Shown: positions 26,269-38,914 of the stretch, one piece after another
Layout of the letters: the number at the start of each line of letters is the position of its first letter
How positions within the stretch are numbered: the first letter of the stretch is position 1
Assembly: GCA_032358255.1 (NCBI GenBank)
Contig: JAULBX010005998.1
Location: 62,001 to 126,000 of the forward strand
DNA: 64,000 nucleotides
Reading direction: 5' to 3'
Source of the DNA: Heterotrichella gracilis
Lineage: Eukaryota > Sar > Xanthophyceae > Tribonematales > Xanthonemataceae
Position numbers and translations under genes: made by a program
Notes under the pieces: model-generated
Told to the model about the DNA's origin: nothing
Database searches by the model: none
The model's input: only the letters and a program-made list of their open reading frames with translations

Positions 26269-27372
26269 AGGAAAGCTCCTCCGCACGTATGCGCCCTCGC
26301 AACCGTTCAATGTCGTTCAATCGACATGCTTTGGTGCGATGCAGTAATGATCGTCGGTGTTGTCTGCCAAGCCTATGGAGTGTGTGTCCTGGGGGGTGAG
26401 TGCAGGAGTACCCGTAGCAATGAGCCAAACCAAGTGGTTGCGACGTCGTGTGCTGTTACAAGTGGTTTTCCTGCCAACTTTACAACTCAGCGTGGTATTT
26501 CAGGATCCATTCCTGTTGTGCACCCATCAGCGCAAGGGGGGTAATGTCTTTCTTTTTTGGTGCAAATACCAGGGCAAATATATTTGTTGTCAGCAAGTAA
26601 CTATTATCCTGTGGGTACAATTAGGCTGTTAGTACCACTCGATGGTAACAAATAACAAAGAATAGTTCAATTATACAATGGCAACACCACTCTTTTGCAT
26701 GCAACTTACCACGGTGCATGGCGATAAAACGCAGATTATTCCCAAGTGAGTAAAACAGGAAAGGGTTCCACCGCCAAAGGATTGAAAAATGTTATGACGG
26801 TAAAACGGCACAGCAACTACGCATGATGGGAAAGTAAGAACATTCCCAGTCGCACCACTAGTGATGCGTAAGTTAATAACACATCATGCCATGGCAGTGC
26901 CATGATGCCCATTCCGCTCGCACAACCAACAAACTTGGCTACATGGCAATCAAAACACAGTCCCATAGCAGTGCATAAATGGGTATTTGATGCTATGAGG
27001 TGGAAACGGTGATATTAAATATTTATGTCAAGTGAATTGCTGAAGCGTTATGCTCGGGTAAATTGTAAGAACAAAGCCGGCTCCCAGCGTTTAGGCTCAT
27101 AGAAAGGACAACAAAACCACCAAGACTGCTTCACACATTTGACCTTGCCTTTATTCATGGACGAAAAGCAATTTTGAGTAACTGCTTTATTTGCAAAAGA
27201 AATGAGCAGAAGAACTGAATGCACACGCAATGTATGCCTCGCAGTGTAGTAAAAAACATTAAAAAGGAGACTGAAAAGCATTAAAAACAACCCAAATGTA
27301 GCAAGCTCTGCCTCCACCATATTATTTGTCACCTTGTTGACATCAAGGAATCAATACCCTTGGCTAGGGTAT
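26269..27372. other. Intergenic region between SLY1 and the kinase array
   Basis: It should hold the SLY1 promoter and the 3' untranslated region of kinase 1. It is AT-richer near 26600-27350. No gene or structured repeat was recognised. Confidence 0.6.
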
Positions 27373-30300
27373 TCATTGCAGCACGCAGCACCTCCCTCCC
27401 CCGTCCCTCCCCTTCACCTCCCTCCCAAGCACCTTAAGCTCCCCTGATTCCGCCATGTCATTCAGCATCCCAACCACCTCCCCAGCCGAGGGCCTCGTCC
27501 CCGCGTCATCCGCCCAGCAGCGCCCAATGAGGGTGCGTAGGGATTCGGGCCAGGTTGCGGGAAGGGGCTGGCGCCTGCCCTCGAATGCCATCTGGCACGG
27601 GGGGAGTTGGTGCTGTTACAATTGGTGCTGTAGCAGTTGTGCTACAGTTGTGCGCATAGCATTGTGTTTATGTTCGCCATCTGCAATGTCATGTTTTGCC
27701 TGCACATTTGTCAACAATATGCACACTGCATTCATACCACATTGTGCCTGAAACACTCACATTTCAATGCATCCATAGTAGTCATTTGTGCGTGTTCAAC
27801 CCACCTCGTGCGCGTAAGCATACGTATCCCAGGAGCCACAGTGCCCTGCTGCCCGGCTCCCAACAATCTCCTTGGAAAACAGCTCATACATGATGATGCC
27901 AAGAGCAAAAATGTCGACCTGAGGAGGTGCAAGGGGTGGAAGTTTAGGTCAGTCCCAGACAGATATCAGCAACGTATGAAGACCCCTCAGCGGGGCAATT
28001 CATGGCCATGATGGCGTGGAAATAGCTGGTATGCGGAGATTTGCGCATGGGAATGGCCAGGATTTGACACCCCATGGCCACAGCGAGACCCCGCTGATGC
28101 AATGCCGCAGCTACTGCATTGCCACAGGCCCCCAAAACTGCCCACCACCTCCAATGTGCCCCCGCTCCACCACCACCACCAACTGCACCATTTCGTTGTA
28201 TGGTTCATGCTTGAGCACTTCTGGTGCCATGTACATCAGGCTGCCTGTCTCGCCAGTCATCTGGTAGCTGCTCTTGAGCACAGGCTGATTGGCCTGGCCC
28301 TGCTCCTGGGTGAGGAATTCTGACGAGATTATGTTGAGGGTGGGGGAGCGCAGGAAGGGGGAGATGGTGGGCCGCCGGGAGAGACCGATGCTGCTGCATG
28401 GTGGGGAGGGTATTATCACTACAATAAGAACAGCAACACATGGCTGTCAATCAAGAGCATGACTCATGATAACCCTAAATGCCCCTAATTGTCGACATGG
28501 TTTCTTTTCCCGTTTTTTAGAGCTGGCAGGGTGTCCACATATAAATCTAATGCCCCTAATGCCTAGCAACGTTTTATATCCCACTTTCAGAGCTGACAGG
28601 ATATACACATACATCCCTAACTCCCTACAGCGTTGGCTGGCCCTTACGTGGTCTCCTCCCCTGCCTCCTGCTTTCCCAAGAATACCAGTGCTGACAGGCC
28701 AAGGTCGGTGATCTTGGCATTGGCAGAGGTCAGGCGGGTACCTGGGAGTAGTGGGGAGGTTGGTACAAGTGGGTGACGAGGTGTGGGGGTCACTGCATGT
28801 GATGACAGGCTGCGGTTGATGGCAGTTGTGTCATCGCCACGCTAGGACAGGTAACAAACATATTAGCAGTTAGCAGCACATACCCGGCAGCACACTGCAT
28901 ATTGCAAACACACTGGTGGGAACACATTGGCCAGTGAGTGCATACCGGTGAGCAGGATGTTGCTTAAGTTGAGGTCCCTATGTTGACCCTAAACCCCAAA
29001 AAAGGGTGTGCGCACCTGTCAGCAGGATGTTGTCCAGCTTGAGGTCGCGGTGCACAATCTGGGTAAAATGGGGGAAGGGGCGATCAGGTTCACAACCAGT
29101 TTTTATTGGCACACAGTACTGAGCTGCCCTTTCAATCACTACAATCGCTGCAAATGCAAAGCCAGCTCTTTCGTGCACCAAACGAAGCAAATATGCCTGC
29201 CCAAACACCCAGTGGCACTCAGAAACAATGTAGCCAGAAGCAATGCAACCACCCCAAAGCGTCCGCACCCTTGACAGCTTTACCAAAGCACAGGCAAACA
29301 CAGCCCAACGGGCCTCGTCGCCGCTCTTCAACACCAAGCAAAAACCCTCCCTAAGGGTTTAGGGTTTAGGGCTCAGTTCGCCAAACCCACCATTGGCTGC
29401 GACCTGTGCAGGTATCGCAACCCCCGAGCAATCTGCATGCTCCACCGCAGGGCGTCCCGGTAGTCGTACAGCGCATGGTGCGCCTCCGCCATCTGCCTCC
29501 TCAACACCCGGGACAGCGGCCCGCCCCCGCACAGCTCCTGCACCACCCCCAGCGACCTGCGCACCGCCTCGTCGCAGGAGTCGTCCCCCACGCACACGCC
29601 ATACACCCGCACAATTGCGCTGCAGGGGTAGGGGGTGGGGCTCAGGGTTCTAGTGGCCGTTGGCCAACTGGGAGGGGAAAATGGCACCATGCGCTTGGTG
29701 ACATAGGGAAGGTAGATGCGAAAATGTGCGCCTCAGAATTAATTGGTGGGCACTTGCAGCGTTTGCCCGCACTCGTGCTATGCATGCTGCGACACCGCAG
29801 CCCTCCGTTTAGGGATTAAGGATCATGATGCACTCATGCTTTTGCGTGCTGCGGAATGGCTGCCTTGGTCCAGGGTTCAGGGTTTAGGACGATGCTCTAG
29901 GGTTTAGGGTTCTCACTCACTCGTGCTCTGCGTGCTGCAGCACCGCGGCCTCGGTGAGGTATGCCTTAAGGTCCTCCTCGTTATCAGCCAAATTACCCTT
30001 TAGGGTTTTCACAGCCACCATCAGCTTGGCCCCGTCCTTCTGGGTCCACCTGCATTGCTCCACAGTGCCAAACTCCCCTTGCCCCAAGTGGTTGACAAAT
30101 TCCAAGCTTTGCAGGGGGATGACGGTATCATCCCGAAATACTCGGTTCATGGGAACAGAATGCATCCAGTTGGGGACCGGCCGGCCCCCCGCCTCGGCAG
30201 ATGATTTCCGAGGCAGGAGGCGGGTAAACCCGCTGATTGCCCGTGCCACGCCCCAAGGGAGGTTGCTTCCCCGCCGCTGGATGGTGGTAGTGGTGGTGGT

Positions 30301-30630
30301 GGTGGTGGTGGTGGCGTCAGGGCTTTGGATTGGCCGTTGAGTAGGCGTGGATGTGGTGGTGATGGCGGTGGCATCGATAGGGCTCTGGGGTGGTGCAGAG
30401 GTGGTGATGGGGACGGTGTCATTGGGGTTTTGGGAGGCCTCCACAGGGGTCCTTCCTGCAGATGGTGCCGTATCATCCCGGGGATTCCAGGCTAGCAGGC
30501 TGGGCAACTCAAGATCGCCAGCCAGAGAGGCAGTGTAATCATCCACCACCGTCCGCACAGCCTGGTCACTGGCTGTGGTGGAGGCTGGCAAGGGGGGGCT
30601 TGGTACCCGCGTTATGAATGGGGAGGTCAT
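27373..30630 (-). CDS. TKL-type protein kinase with CaaX box, array copy 1
   Basis: Seven exons: 29921-30630, 29391-29619, 29016-29058, 28648-28741, 28189-28393, 27805-27918 and 27373-27591, giving 537 residues. A disordered N-terminus with a Thr run leads to the kinase domain: Gly-loop HLGQGEFGTVEQC, VAVKTLK with the ATP-anchoring Lys, helix-C Glu, HRDLKLDN, then DLG instead of DFG, TGSLMYMAPEV, VDIFALGIIMYELF and CWADDAGTRPS. The C-terminus RCCVLQ fits a CaaX box with Gln, favouring farnesylation, plus an adjacent cysteine that could be acylated. It is the most divergent copy: it lacks two introns present in copies 2-4 (before the Gly-loop and inside the activation segment), its subdomain-IX exon end is divergent, and an alternative catalytic-loop exon lies at 28946-28988. 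Activity is likely but the DLG change leaves doubt. Confidence 0.88.
28946..28988 (-). other. Duplicated catalytic-loop exon of kinase 1 (possible mutually exclusive exon)
   Basis: This 43-base stretch has an AG acceptor (TTTAG) and a GTATG donor and encodes GQHRDLNLSNILLT. It has the same length and phase as the main exon at 29016-29058 (IVHRDLKLDNILLT). Only 27 bases separate them, too short for an intron, so a transcript could use one or the other but not both. The variant loses the Lys of HRDLKxxN but keeps the catalytic Asp and metal-binding Asn. It may equally be a decaying exon copy. Confidence 0.65.
29353..29372. repeat. Interstitial telomere-type repeat
   Basis: Two to three TTTAGGG units in an intron of kinase 1; similar units recur near 29876-29912 in the preceding intron. 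Confidence 0.85.
30284..30316. repeat. Coding GGT/ACC trinucleotide run
   Basis: A trinucleotide run inside exon 1 of kinase 1 that encodes about ten consecutive Thr residues in the disordered N-terminal region. Copies 2-4 lack it, so it expanded after duplication. Confidence 0.9.
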
Positions 30631-32713
30631 AGTGGTGGTGGCTGCGGGTGCCGGTGCCGGTGGTGGCTATGGCTGTGGCTATTGGTGGGGAAGGTGGTGC
30701 TGACACCTGCAGGGGGTTTGTGTCGGTGTGGGACGAAGGGAGGCTGTGAGCGGGTGTGATCGCATTGACTTGTCACATGCCGGTGTCAGGCCAAAAGGGT
30801 AAACCTAAACCCGAAGCCCTGTACCATGCATAGTAATGTGGCGCCAAGGGGCGCGTTGGTTTGTGATGTGTTGGAGGTGCAAGGGATGCAGCTAGCTTGT
30901 TGTGGGTCACACATGGTACTGTTACACTGCAACACACACTAGGTAGCAACTTGCCTGTGGTGGCTCGCACCATCCAGAGACACATGAGGGGTTGGGGACA
31001 CTTCGCGTCCCGGCATCCAGTGGTCCTTTGCAAAGTTCACAGGGGAGGCAGTCTGGTGGGCGGGGGCGGGGCACAGTGTGTGGGTGCTGGCGGGTGTGTG
31101 CTGCCGCAATGTTTGCAGGTGGAGACCTGCAGGTGAGCCCATACGGCACCGTTTACGTCAAGGTGACTACTTGTCATTGACAACCCAATAACATGGCAGG
31201 ACGGCGCACCGTGTGAGCTGACGAGCCTGACGGTGTGCATGCACTATGGGGGTTGGGGTGGCATGCGCTATGTTGCACTAGGTGCACTAGGTTGCACACT
31301 GTACACGAACTTTTCACGCGTGAATACGAAAGCTAAGCACCGTTAGTTACTGGAATACACAAGGTGTGCAAGTATGTCTAGTCAGCCCAGATAGTACGCG
31401 TTCTTGTACCCACCGCTGGGTGAAACATGCATGCGGTGTGGCTACCTGTATATTAGGCCAGGTCTGCATGAATCAGCTGGGCCAGAGGGATTAAGGCTAG
31501 TGTCACAACCAAAGTCTGCAGGAAGTCGATGGGCGTAGTCATCACAGCCTTCTGCTGATTGAATTCTTATTCTTTTAAGATGGGCATATGCATGCGTGCA
31601 TGCCCCCGGCCCCGGTGGTTTGACTGTTGGCCTGGAATAGAAGGCTGGTGGGAGTTAAGACAGTGTCCAGGGATGGCGGCAATTAGCCCACTATCAACGC
31701 ACAGAGTCTGTGGCAGACCTAAGTGGGACACATTTCGAATTGCTGCATTTTTATCACATCCCCAGCAGTTCTTTCACTGTCCCCAGTCCCCACTTACCAA
31801 AGGGCTATGGCATGAGCCATAATCAGGTTCTTGCGTTAAGACTTACAAGCATGATGTCTGAGACAAACATGCAAGCTGCTGATATCATGGTAATGATGCA
31901 CAGCGTCACTTAAGGAAATTTATGAATGACACAGCAATGCCCCTAAACGTGTCACAGCAAACAACGGGGGAACCCGTTGTTTTCCCCAGGTTAATGTGAC
32001 TGTCAAATAAATCTTGTAAATCTTGTATTGTTCAAAACTTGTAACATTGGGCCCAGCACACACGTGAAAACTTGAGTGCTACGAAAAGCTAGCAACGTGT
32101 AAACAGCTTTTGGTTCCAACCAAAATACCACCTGCACAGTTGTGCACAAAAAGATGTGAGTTCAAGTAAGCGTGCGAGCACCACCCTTAACAGCTGATGG
32201 CCACATATGCCGATCCACAGCTGCATTCCCAGTGGATGTTTGCACTTGGCCCACGGACTGCGCATAACATTCTGAAAAATAAAGAAAACAAAGATAAATA
32301 TAACGAACGCCAAGGCATGAAAGGCGGCATAGCAACCTATAATCCCCCACTAGAAAATAATAAAAGAAGAAAGAGAACCTAAACCCCGGCGTAAAGGTCA
32401 CCAACAATACTCAACATTCACCATCCTGAGACTCGACAGAACAGTAACCCTGTCGTTTAGAGGCTTTGCAATGAAAACTGGTTTGCATAAGATGATTAAC
32501 CATCTAAGTACCATTGTTCAACATTAATTCTGAAAGCGAGAATGCTTCAGTGTGTTTAATCAACAGTCTTGTGAGCTCAGCTCCCTGAATACAACAGTCT
32601 CAGAATCGTGCACATTGATTCAACATAGTAAAAATTGCATGCACATTGATTCAATTAAAAAATAGTAAGATGAACTTATATTCTTCTCAGGCAATGTGTG
32701 CATCCTACTTCTG
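30631..32713. other. Upstream region of kinase 1, part of the duplicated unit
   Basis: Blocks within 31129-31560 are clearly similar to 36971-37430 upstream of kinase 2 (for example the stretches around 31217, 31320 and 31367), and the first of them also to 43711-43732 upstream of kinase 3. The region therefore belongs to the tandem repeat unit and probably contains the promoter. No gene was recognised. Confidence 0.65.
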
Positions 32714-35700
32714 TCATTGCACCACGCAACATCCCCCTCCGCCCCCTCCGCCCCCTCCATCCCTCCCCTTCACCTCATGCCCAAGCACCTTGAGATCCCC
32801 CGACTTTGATATTGCGTTTAGCATCCCAACCACCTCACCCGCAGAGGGCCTCGCCCCCGCGTCATCCGCCCAGCACCGCCCAATGAGGGTACGCAGGGAC
32901 TCAGGCCAGGTGTCCGGAAAGGACTGGCGCTTGCCCTGCAGGCAGGCCACCTGCACGGGGGGTATCAAATACTTAGATTAAGCGGTCACACGGCAACCGT
33001 TTTGCACATCCTTCATTCATGCGGCACGAATCATGCCAAGGTGCACTCCAGTAAGTCAAAGACCTAACCCTGACCCTTAAACAGCTCGGCATATCCTATA
33101 GCATGCCAACGTGCATCCCAGCGAGTCCTGGACGGAGTTGGACACACACACACACACACCATTGGCCAGCGCTGGTCCGCCCCCGAGGAAACCGTCAACC
33201 TGCGATACAATACTCAACACGCACTTCACATCCTGCACATGCACATGCAGCTGGCTCCACATAGCTATCCCACTGCCCACCCCACCTGCGCTGCGTACTG
33301 CTGCACCTCCCACGACTGCCCCTGAATGGCCACCCTGTTGATGATCATCTCTTTGCTGAATAGCTCGTACATGATGATGCCAAGTGCAAAGATGTCAACC
33401 TGGAGGGAGGAGAGGAGAATGAGTGTATATATATGATACATCACTGGGACTGTACATCCCTCGCACATGGCCATCCACGCCACCAGCAGCGCCACCAGTG
33501 GCTCCATGGCTTCCCCACCACTGCCACCACCACCCACTTACCGCACTGTTTCATTGTATGGCGCATGCTTGATACCCTCTACAAGCACCATCGCCACCAC
33601 AACCTCCGCCACACATGGCCTCTACCCCCGCCCACACACCACCACCACCACCCACCGCACCGTTTCGTTGTATGGTTCGTGTTTGAGCACCTCTGGTGCC
33701 ATGTACATCAGGCTGCCAGTCTCCCCAGTCATCTGGTAGCTGCTCTTCATGGCTAGCTTCGTGGCCTCCTCCACCTGCGCAATACAACTCACGGTGACAA
33801 TTGAGCCGCTTATGTACGCCGGGGGGGACAATCTGCTAGTGCTGCTGATATCACCCTATTACAAAGTAGGAACGAATGAAACCGAATTTTGCAGTGCATT
33901 CACGAAATGCTGTGTCTTGGTTATCCCTGCTGGGTTTCTTGGTTATCTCTGCTGGTGTGCATGGAGATAACATCATATCATGGCTCACCTGTGCCATTTC
34001 TGCCTTGAGGGTGGGTGGTTTGCGGAAATCAGACGAGATGATGTTGAGGGTGGGGGAGCGCAGGGGGATGGAGATGGTGGGCTCGCGGGTTAGGCCGTTG
34101 TTCCTGCAAGAGGGGCAATATTTATAATCATGGTGTTACTTCGAACTCCACTGCGGCAGTGTCCAAGTGCACTGCCCAAGTCCCACAGTGCATGCAGATG
34201 CTCTATCCACTTGAGGCTCGTGTCTACTTATGATGATAGGGTGTGTGCTCGTGGTTGGGCACAAGCCATAGACTTCCCCTGTAAGTGGGTTTGCGACAAG
34301 GCTGCCTTCCATGGTTTCCTCCCCCACAAGTGCTGACAGGATAAACACATGAAGACCCTAAACCCCCTAAACCCTTACATGGTCTCCTGCAGCCCATCCT
34401 GCTTTCCCGTGAACACCAATGCTGCCAGGCCAAAGTCGGTGATCTTGGCATTGGCGGAGGTCAGGCAGGTGTCTGTTGGGGTGGGGTGGGGTGGGGTGGG
34501 GTGGGGGGGGGGAGGTACCGGTGGGTGTGATGGGTGGTTGGGGCACTTCATTGGGCGACTGAGGGACATGTTGGTGCCAGTTGTTGTAATCCACATCCAA
34601 GCAAAGTGACACAATTGAGGGAGATGAAACAGCATGTAGGACTGCATTGGCAGGACCTATTATGTTTCCAGCTTGAGGTCCCTGTGCCCTTCACCCTACA
34701 TAAGGGTGTGCGCACCTGTCAGCAGGATGTTGTCCAGCTTGAGGTCGCGGTGCACAATCTGCAGTGGGGGACATGGGGTTCACAACCCGCCTGCGGCATT
34801 GCTGCCATGCTTTCATACATTCTGCTGCAACATGTTGACCATTCCCCTCAAAAGTCGCCAATGCACCAGCCTACGTGTTGCTGCATGGGTTGACTCCGTG
34901 ATTCCAAGATGCGCAATGCTGGGTCAACATGGCATGCGTGGCACTGTTGGTTAGTACTGTTGGCTGTTGGCAGTGGAAGTAGTGCAATCTGACAGCAGCC
35001 TGTGTAAGGTATGTGTAGGGTCTGTGTAGGGTCTGGAGACATTGGCCGCCACACACACCATTGGCTGCGAGCAGTGCAGGTAGCGCAGGCCGCGCGCAAT
35101 CTGCGTACTCCATCGCAGGGCGTCCCGGTAGTCATACTGTGCTTGATGCGCCTTCCTACTGTGCTTCCGCACAGCCCCTGACAAGGTCCCCCCCTCGCAG
35201 TATTCCTCCACCAGCTTGAGGGACTTGCGAGCAGTTTTCCCTGTAGATTTGTCTCCAAATGCCACGCCGTAGACCCGCACAATGGCGCTGCAGGAGGGGG
35301 AGTGGAGGGTGGGGTGCAGGGGAACGGATGGGGTGCCGTGGGTTGGGGTGGAGGTTGAGGATGGGGCACTCTGCAAGGATGGCCAGATGAGGGGCACTGA
35401 CGGGCAGGTGGAAATTGGCACTGCTGTGGCCCATGGGGACATAAGAGGTTGACTGCTAATCTTGTTAACGCAGGAGTGCATGTCATGCATATGTATATGG
35501 GGACAAAGCGCGGATGAAGCAGTACTGTGACGATTAAACGCACTCGTGCTTTGCGCGCTGCAGCACCGCCGCCTCTGTCAGGTATGACTTGAGATCCCGC
35601 TCGTGCTCCACCAAATGGCTCTTGAGGGTCTTCACAGCCACAGGCATGGTGGTCCCATTGGGGCGAGTCCAATTGCATAGCTCAACTGTGCCAAATACCC

Positions 35701-36463
35701 CTTCGCCCAGGAGCTTCACCGCCTGGTGGCAAGAGGAAACAAGATCAACAGCCTGGTGGCAAGAGAAGCATGCATTGAGAGGGACAGGCAGGAATGTACA
35801 CTCTGACAGATATTTACATGGGGATGGCACCAGGCAGCCGCGTATGCAAGACAGGCGTACAGGGATGTGGCCAGCGTTGGTGGATGCATTTTGCCTTGGG
35901 CGCGCTTGGAAGGTACGTTCCTTATGCGGCCAGGCCATTTGTGTGTGCCTCTGTCCATTTCTTGATTATATTCATCCATTCAGAAATGTACGAAAATTCT
36001 AATTTTTACAGTGTAGCGTCCTCACCTTGAGGTTCTCCACAGGGATGACCCCATCCTCTTTGAACACGCGGCTGACGGAGATGGTGTTGAGCCAGTCGGG
36101 GACAGGCACCACCAGCTGGTCCCCAGAGCCTTTTTTGGACAGCAGCCGCGCCAGACCCGAGAAGGCCTTGCTGCCAAGCCGTGTCATGCCTGCGCTGTTG
36201 CGACGCCCCACTGCAGGGTTCTGAGGCGCCACCGTAGGGTTCTGAGGCGCCAATGCAGGGTTTTGAGGCGCTGCTGCAGGGTTTGGATATGCAGGTGGCG
36301 CCTTATCAGCCTGAGAGGCCCAGGCTAGCAGGCTGGGCAGGTCAAGGTCGCCAGCCAGAGAGGCCTTGTAGTCTTCTATCATGGTCTGCACAGCCTGGTC
36401 GCTGGCTGGGGTGGAGGCCGGTGAGGGGGGAGCCGGTACCCCCCTTGCCAAAGGGGAGGTCAT
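32714..36463 (-). CDS. TKL-type protein kinase with CaaX box, array copy 2
   Basis: Nine exons: 36026-36463, 35544-35722, 35059-35287, 34716-34758, 34379-34472, 33989-34103, 33661-33774, 33286-33399 and 32714-32950, giving 520 residues. The N-terminal 146 residues are Pro/Ala-rich, with repeated APQNPA units, and end in VPDWLNTISVSRVFKEDG. Kinase motifs are complete: LLGEGVFGTVELC, VAVKTLK, HRDLKLDNILLT, TDFGLA, MYMAPEV, VDIFALGIIMYELF and CWADDAGARPS. The tail is a Gly run followed by CCVVQ, a CaaX box with Gln. Between DFG and APE lie roughly 80 residues, far more than the usual 20-35. A relic of the MAPEV-side exon lies in intron 7 and a relic of the catalytic-loop exon lies near 34661-34690. 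Confidence 0.9.
34478..34513. repeat. GGGGT/G-run tract at a splice acceptor
   Basis: Consecutive GGGGT units and a G run lie five bases from the acceptor of kinase 2 exon 5. On the coding strand this is the polypyrimidine tract; on the other strand it could form a G-quadruplex. Confidence 0.85.
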
Positions 36464-38914
36464 AGTGGTGGTGGCCGCAGGTACGGGTGGTGGCTGTGGC
36501 TGTGTACGGTGGGGGAGGTGGTGGTGTCACCTGCAGGGGGGGGGTGTTAGTATGGTTAGCAGGGAGGCTATGAGTGGGTGTGCATAGTCACATGCCAGTG
36601 GCAGGCCAGAAGCAACAGAAACCCTAAACCCTAAACCCTACACAGTAATTTTGCGCCATATGGCGTGCGTTGGATGTGACTTGTGTGCACTAATTGGAAA
36701 TTCAAGAGACGCAGCAGGTTTCTTGTGATTCACGCGTGGTACTGTACTCACACTCTAGGTTGCAATTGCCTGAGCTGGCTCGCACCACCCAGAGACACAT
36801 GCATTGGGGAAGAGGAATTGGGGAACAGCACCCGTCCCAGCGCGCAGCGGGTCCTAGCAAGCCCACAGGGGAGGTAGTCTGCCTCAGGCAGTCTGGTGAG
36901 CACCAGGCGGGACACCACCTGCAGTGTGGGTTGCTGGCAGGTGTGTGCAGCAGCAATGTGGCGGTGGTGGCCTGCAGGTGAGCCCATACGGCAGCTTTTA
37001 CGTCAAGGTGACAGGTCCATAACGTGGCACGGCGTCGCACCGTGTTACCTGACGAGCCTGACGGTGTTGCATGCATATGGGGAGGGGGCTGGCATGTGCT
37101 ACAGTTGCACTAGGTTACACGAGGTTTCACCTGCACCTGGCCTTTTCCCGCGTGAATACGACAGCTATGCACCGTCTGGTGCTGGTATAACACAAGTTGT
37201 GCAAGTATGTCTAGTCAGCCTAGGCAGTAGCGCTCTTACTAGTCACAAGCCGCTGCGTGAGACTTGAGCTGAGGGGCACGTGGAGTGGGTACCTGTAAAT
37301 AGTTGACCAGGTCTGCAGAAACCAGTTGTGCCAGAGGGGTTATGCCTCGTGTCAAGCCAAAGCCCGCAGGAAGTCGGTGGGCGTAGTCATCACAGCCGTC
37401 CGCTGTTTGAATTCATATTTAAGAATAAGATGGTTAAAGATGGGCATATGCATGCATGCACGCGTGCATGCCTACGGAGAATAGGCTGGTGGGGGTCTAG
37501 ACAGTGGCCAAGGATGGCTCAAACTGGCCCACTATCAGCGCACAGAGGGCCGACTTCCCACAAGTGCACAGGTGTGTTACCAGATATGGTGTTCGATATT
37601 CCTGAAGTTGCTGCATATTTTTCACATCCCCAGTCCCCACTTATTCCAAGTCCCACAAAGGTTTGGTCCATAACAGCCTTGACCATTGGTTGATGAGTGC
37701 CGGCCAGGTTGGTAAACGCCAACATTTCAATGCTTTTTGTCTGAGACAAACTTGCCAGCTGATAACATTGTGCTGATCACGCACTATTCCAGGAATCATA
37801 TAAAATACCTGTAAATATCAGAGTAATGCCGGAAACAATTCCACAGCAAACAACGGATTCTCCTGGTGTAATGTAACAAGCCGTACACCTATTGTCCACA
37901 ACTGGGACCAGCCCACACATGCTGAGTGCTAAAACAGCTAGCAACTGTTGCATGACTTGTGGGACCCAAGAGCACCTGTACACATGTGCACAAAAACGTG
38001 CGAATGCACATATGAATACACCACCACTAAAATCCATTGACCACATACGAGGATCCTCGCTGCATTCCCACTGGACTCTATATGTCACCTTGGCGCACGG
38101 ACTGCGCATATATGTGAATACAAGAGGGGGGGGAAAGAGAGGAAGAGGACACAATAAAAAAAATACCCTTCTTACGACATATATTTAAAACACATGCCCA
38201 GGACATGCGAGGGGGCAAAGCAAAACACCCCCATTGTCTCATTTATATTTATTTCAACACATTTGGGGATGCTGCTACGTGAACGACTGCAAAAAATTGT
38301 ACCAAAAGGTGACCAGACTGCCCGTAGGGATAGTGCGCAGCAATTATTTCAGTACATAAAATACTGAGAAAGATGTGGTTTGGGTACCCAGACCTGCGCC
38401 ACTTCCATGAAATAAAACACATCCATCACCTAGACCCCATATCAAAGGTCACATGCAATGCCCAACTATCACCCGGACATAAAGGAACATAGCCTTGCCG
38501 TCCAAAGGCATAGCCCTAAGCAGGTTGATAAGGCATTGAAAACTGAAAACAATTGAATAAATAAATAAATAAATACATATCTACAAATCTACGCAGCCTG
38601 TCCTGGAACAGGCGCATTGGAAGAGGCTTCAGCGAAGTGAAGGGCAGTGATCCACTGTTTCTCCTGCCATACATGCAAATAATAAATGCGCAATACTTAT
38701 ACACCAATTGTGCTGAAAAGCGCTTAAACAGCCTGTCCTGAGCCAGGGCCTGAGTCCCAGGTAACTCCCTGAATACAACTGTCTCAAAACGTGCAAATAT
38801 ATCAATACTCATTTCTTACACATGTCCACGTGTTGTTCAGGTAAAACCTAATAACTACAAAGTAATTGAATATTACTTCAGGCAATACAAAGTTATTCTG
38901 ACTTCCTGCTCCTG
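36464..38914. other. Upstream region of kinase 2, part of the duplicated unit
   Basis: The first kilobase is similar to the region upstream of kinase 1 (see 30631). It includes a telomere-type tract at 36619-36640 and an AAAT run near 38555-38575. Some short open frames occur but none has consistent splice sites or recognisable content. Confidence 0.65.
36619..36640. repeat. Interstitial telomere-type repeat
   Basis: Three tandem CCCTAAA units upstream of kinase 2. Confidence 0.9.
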
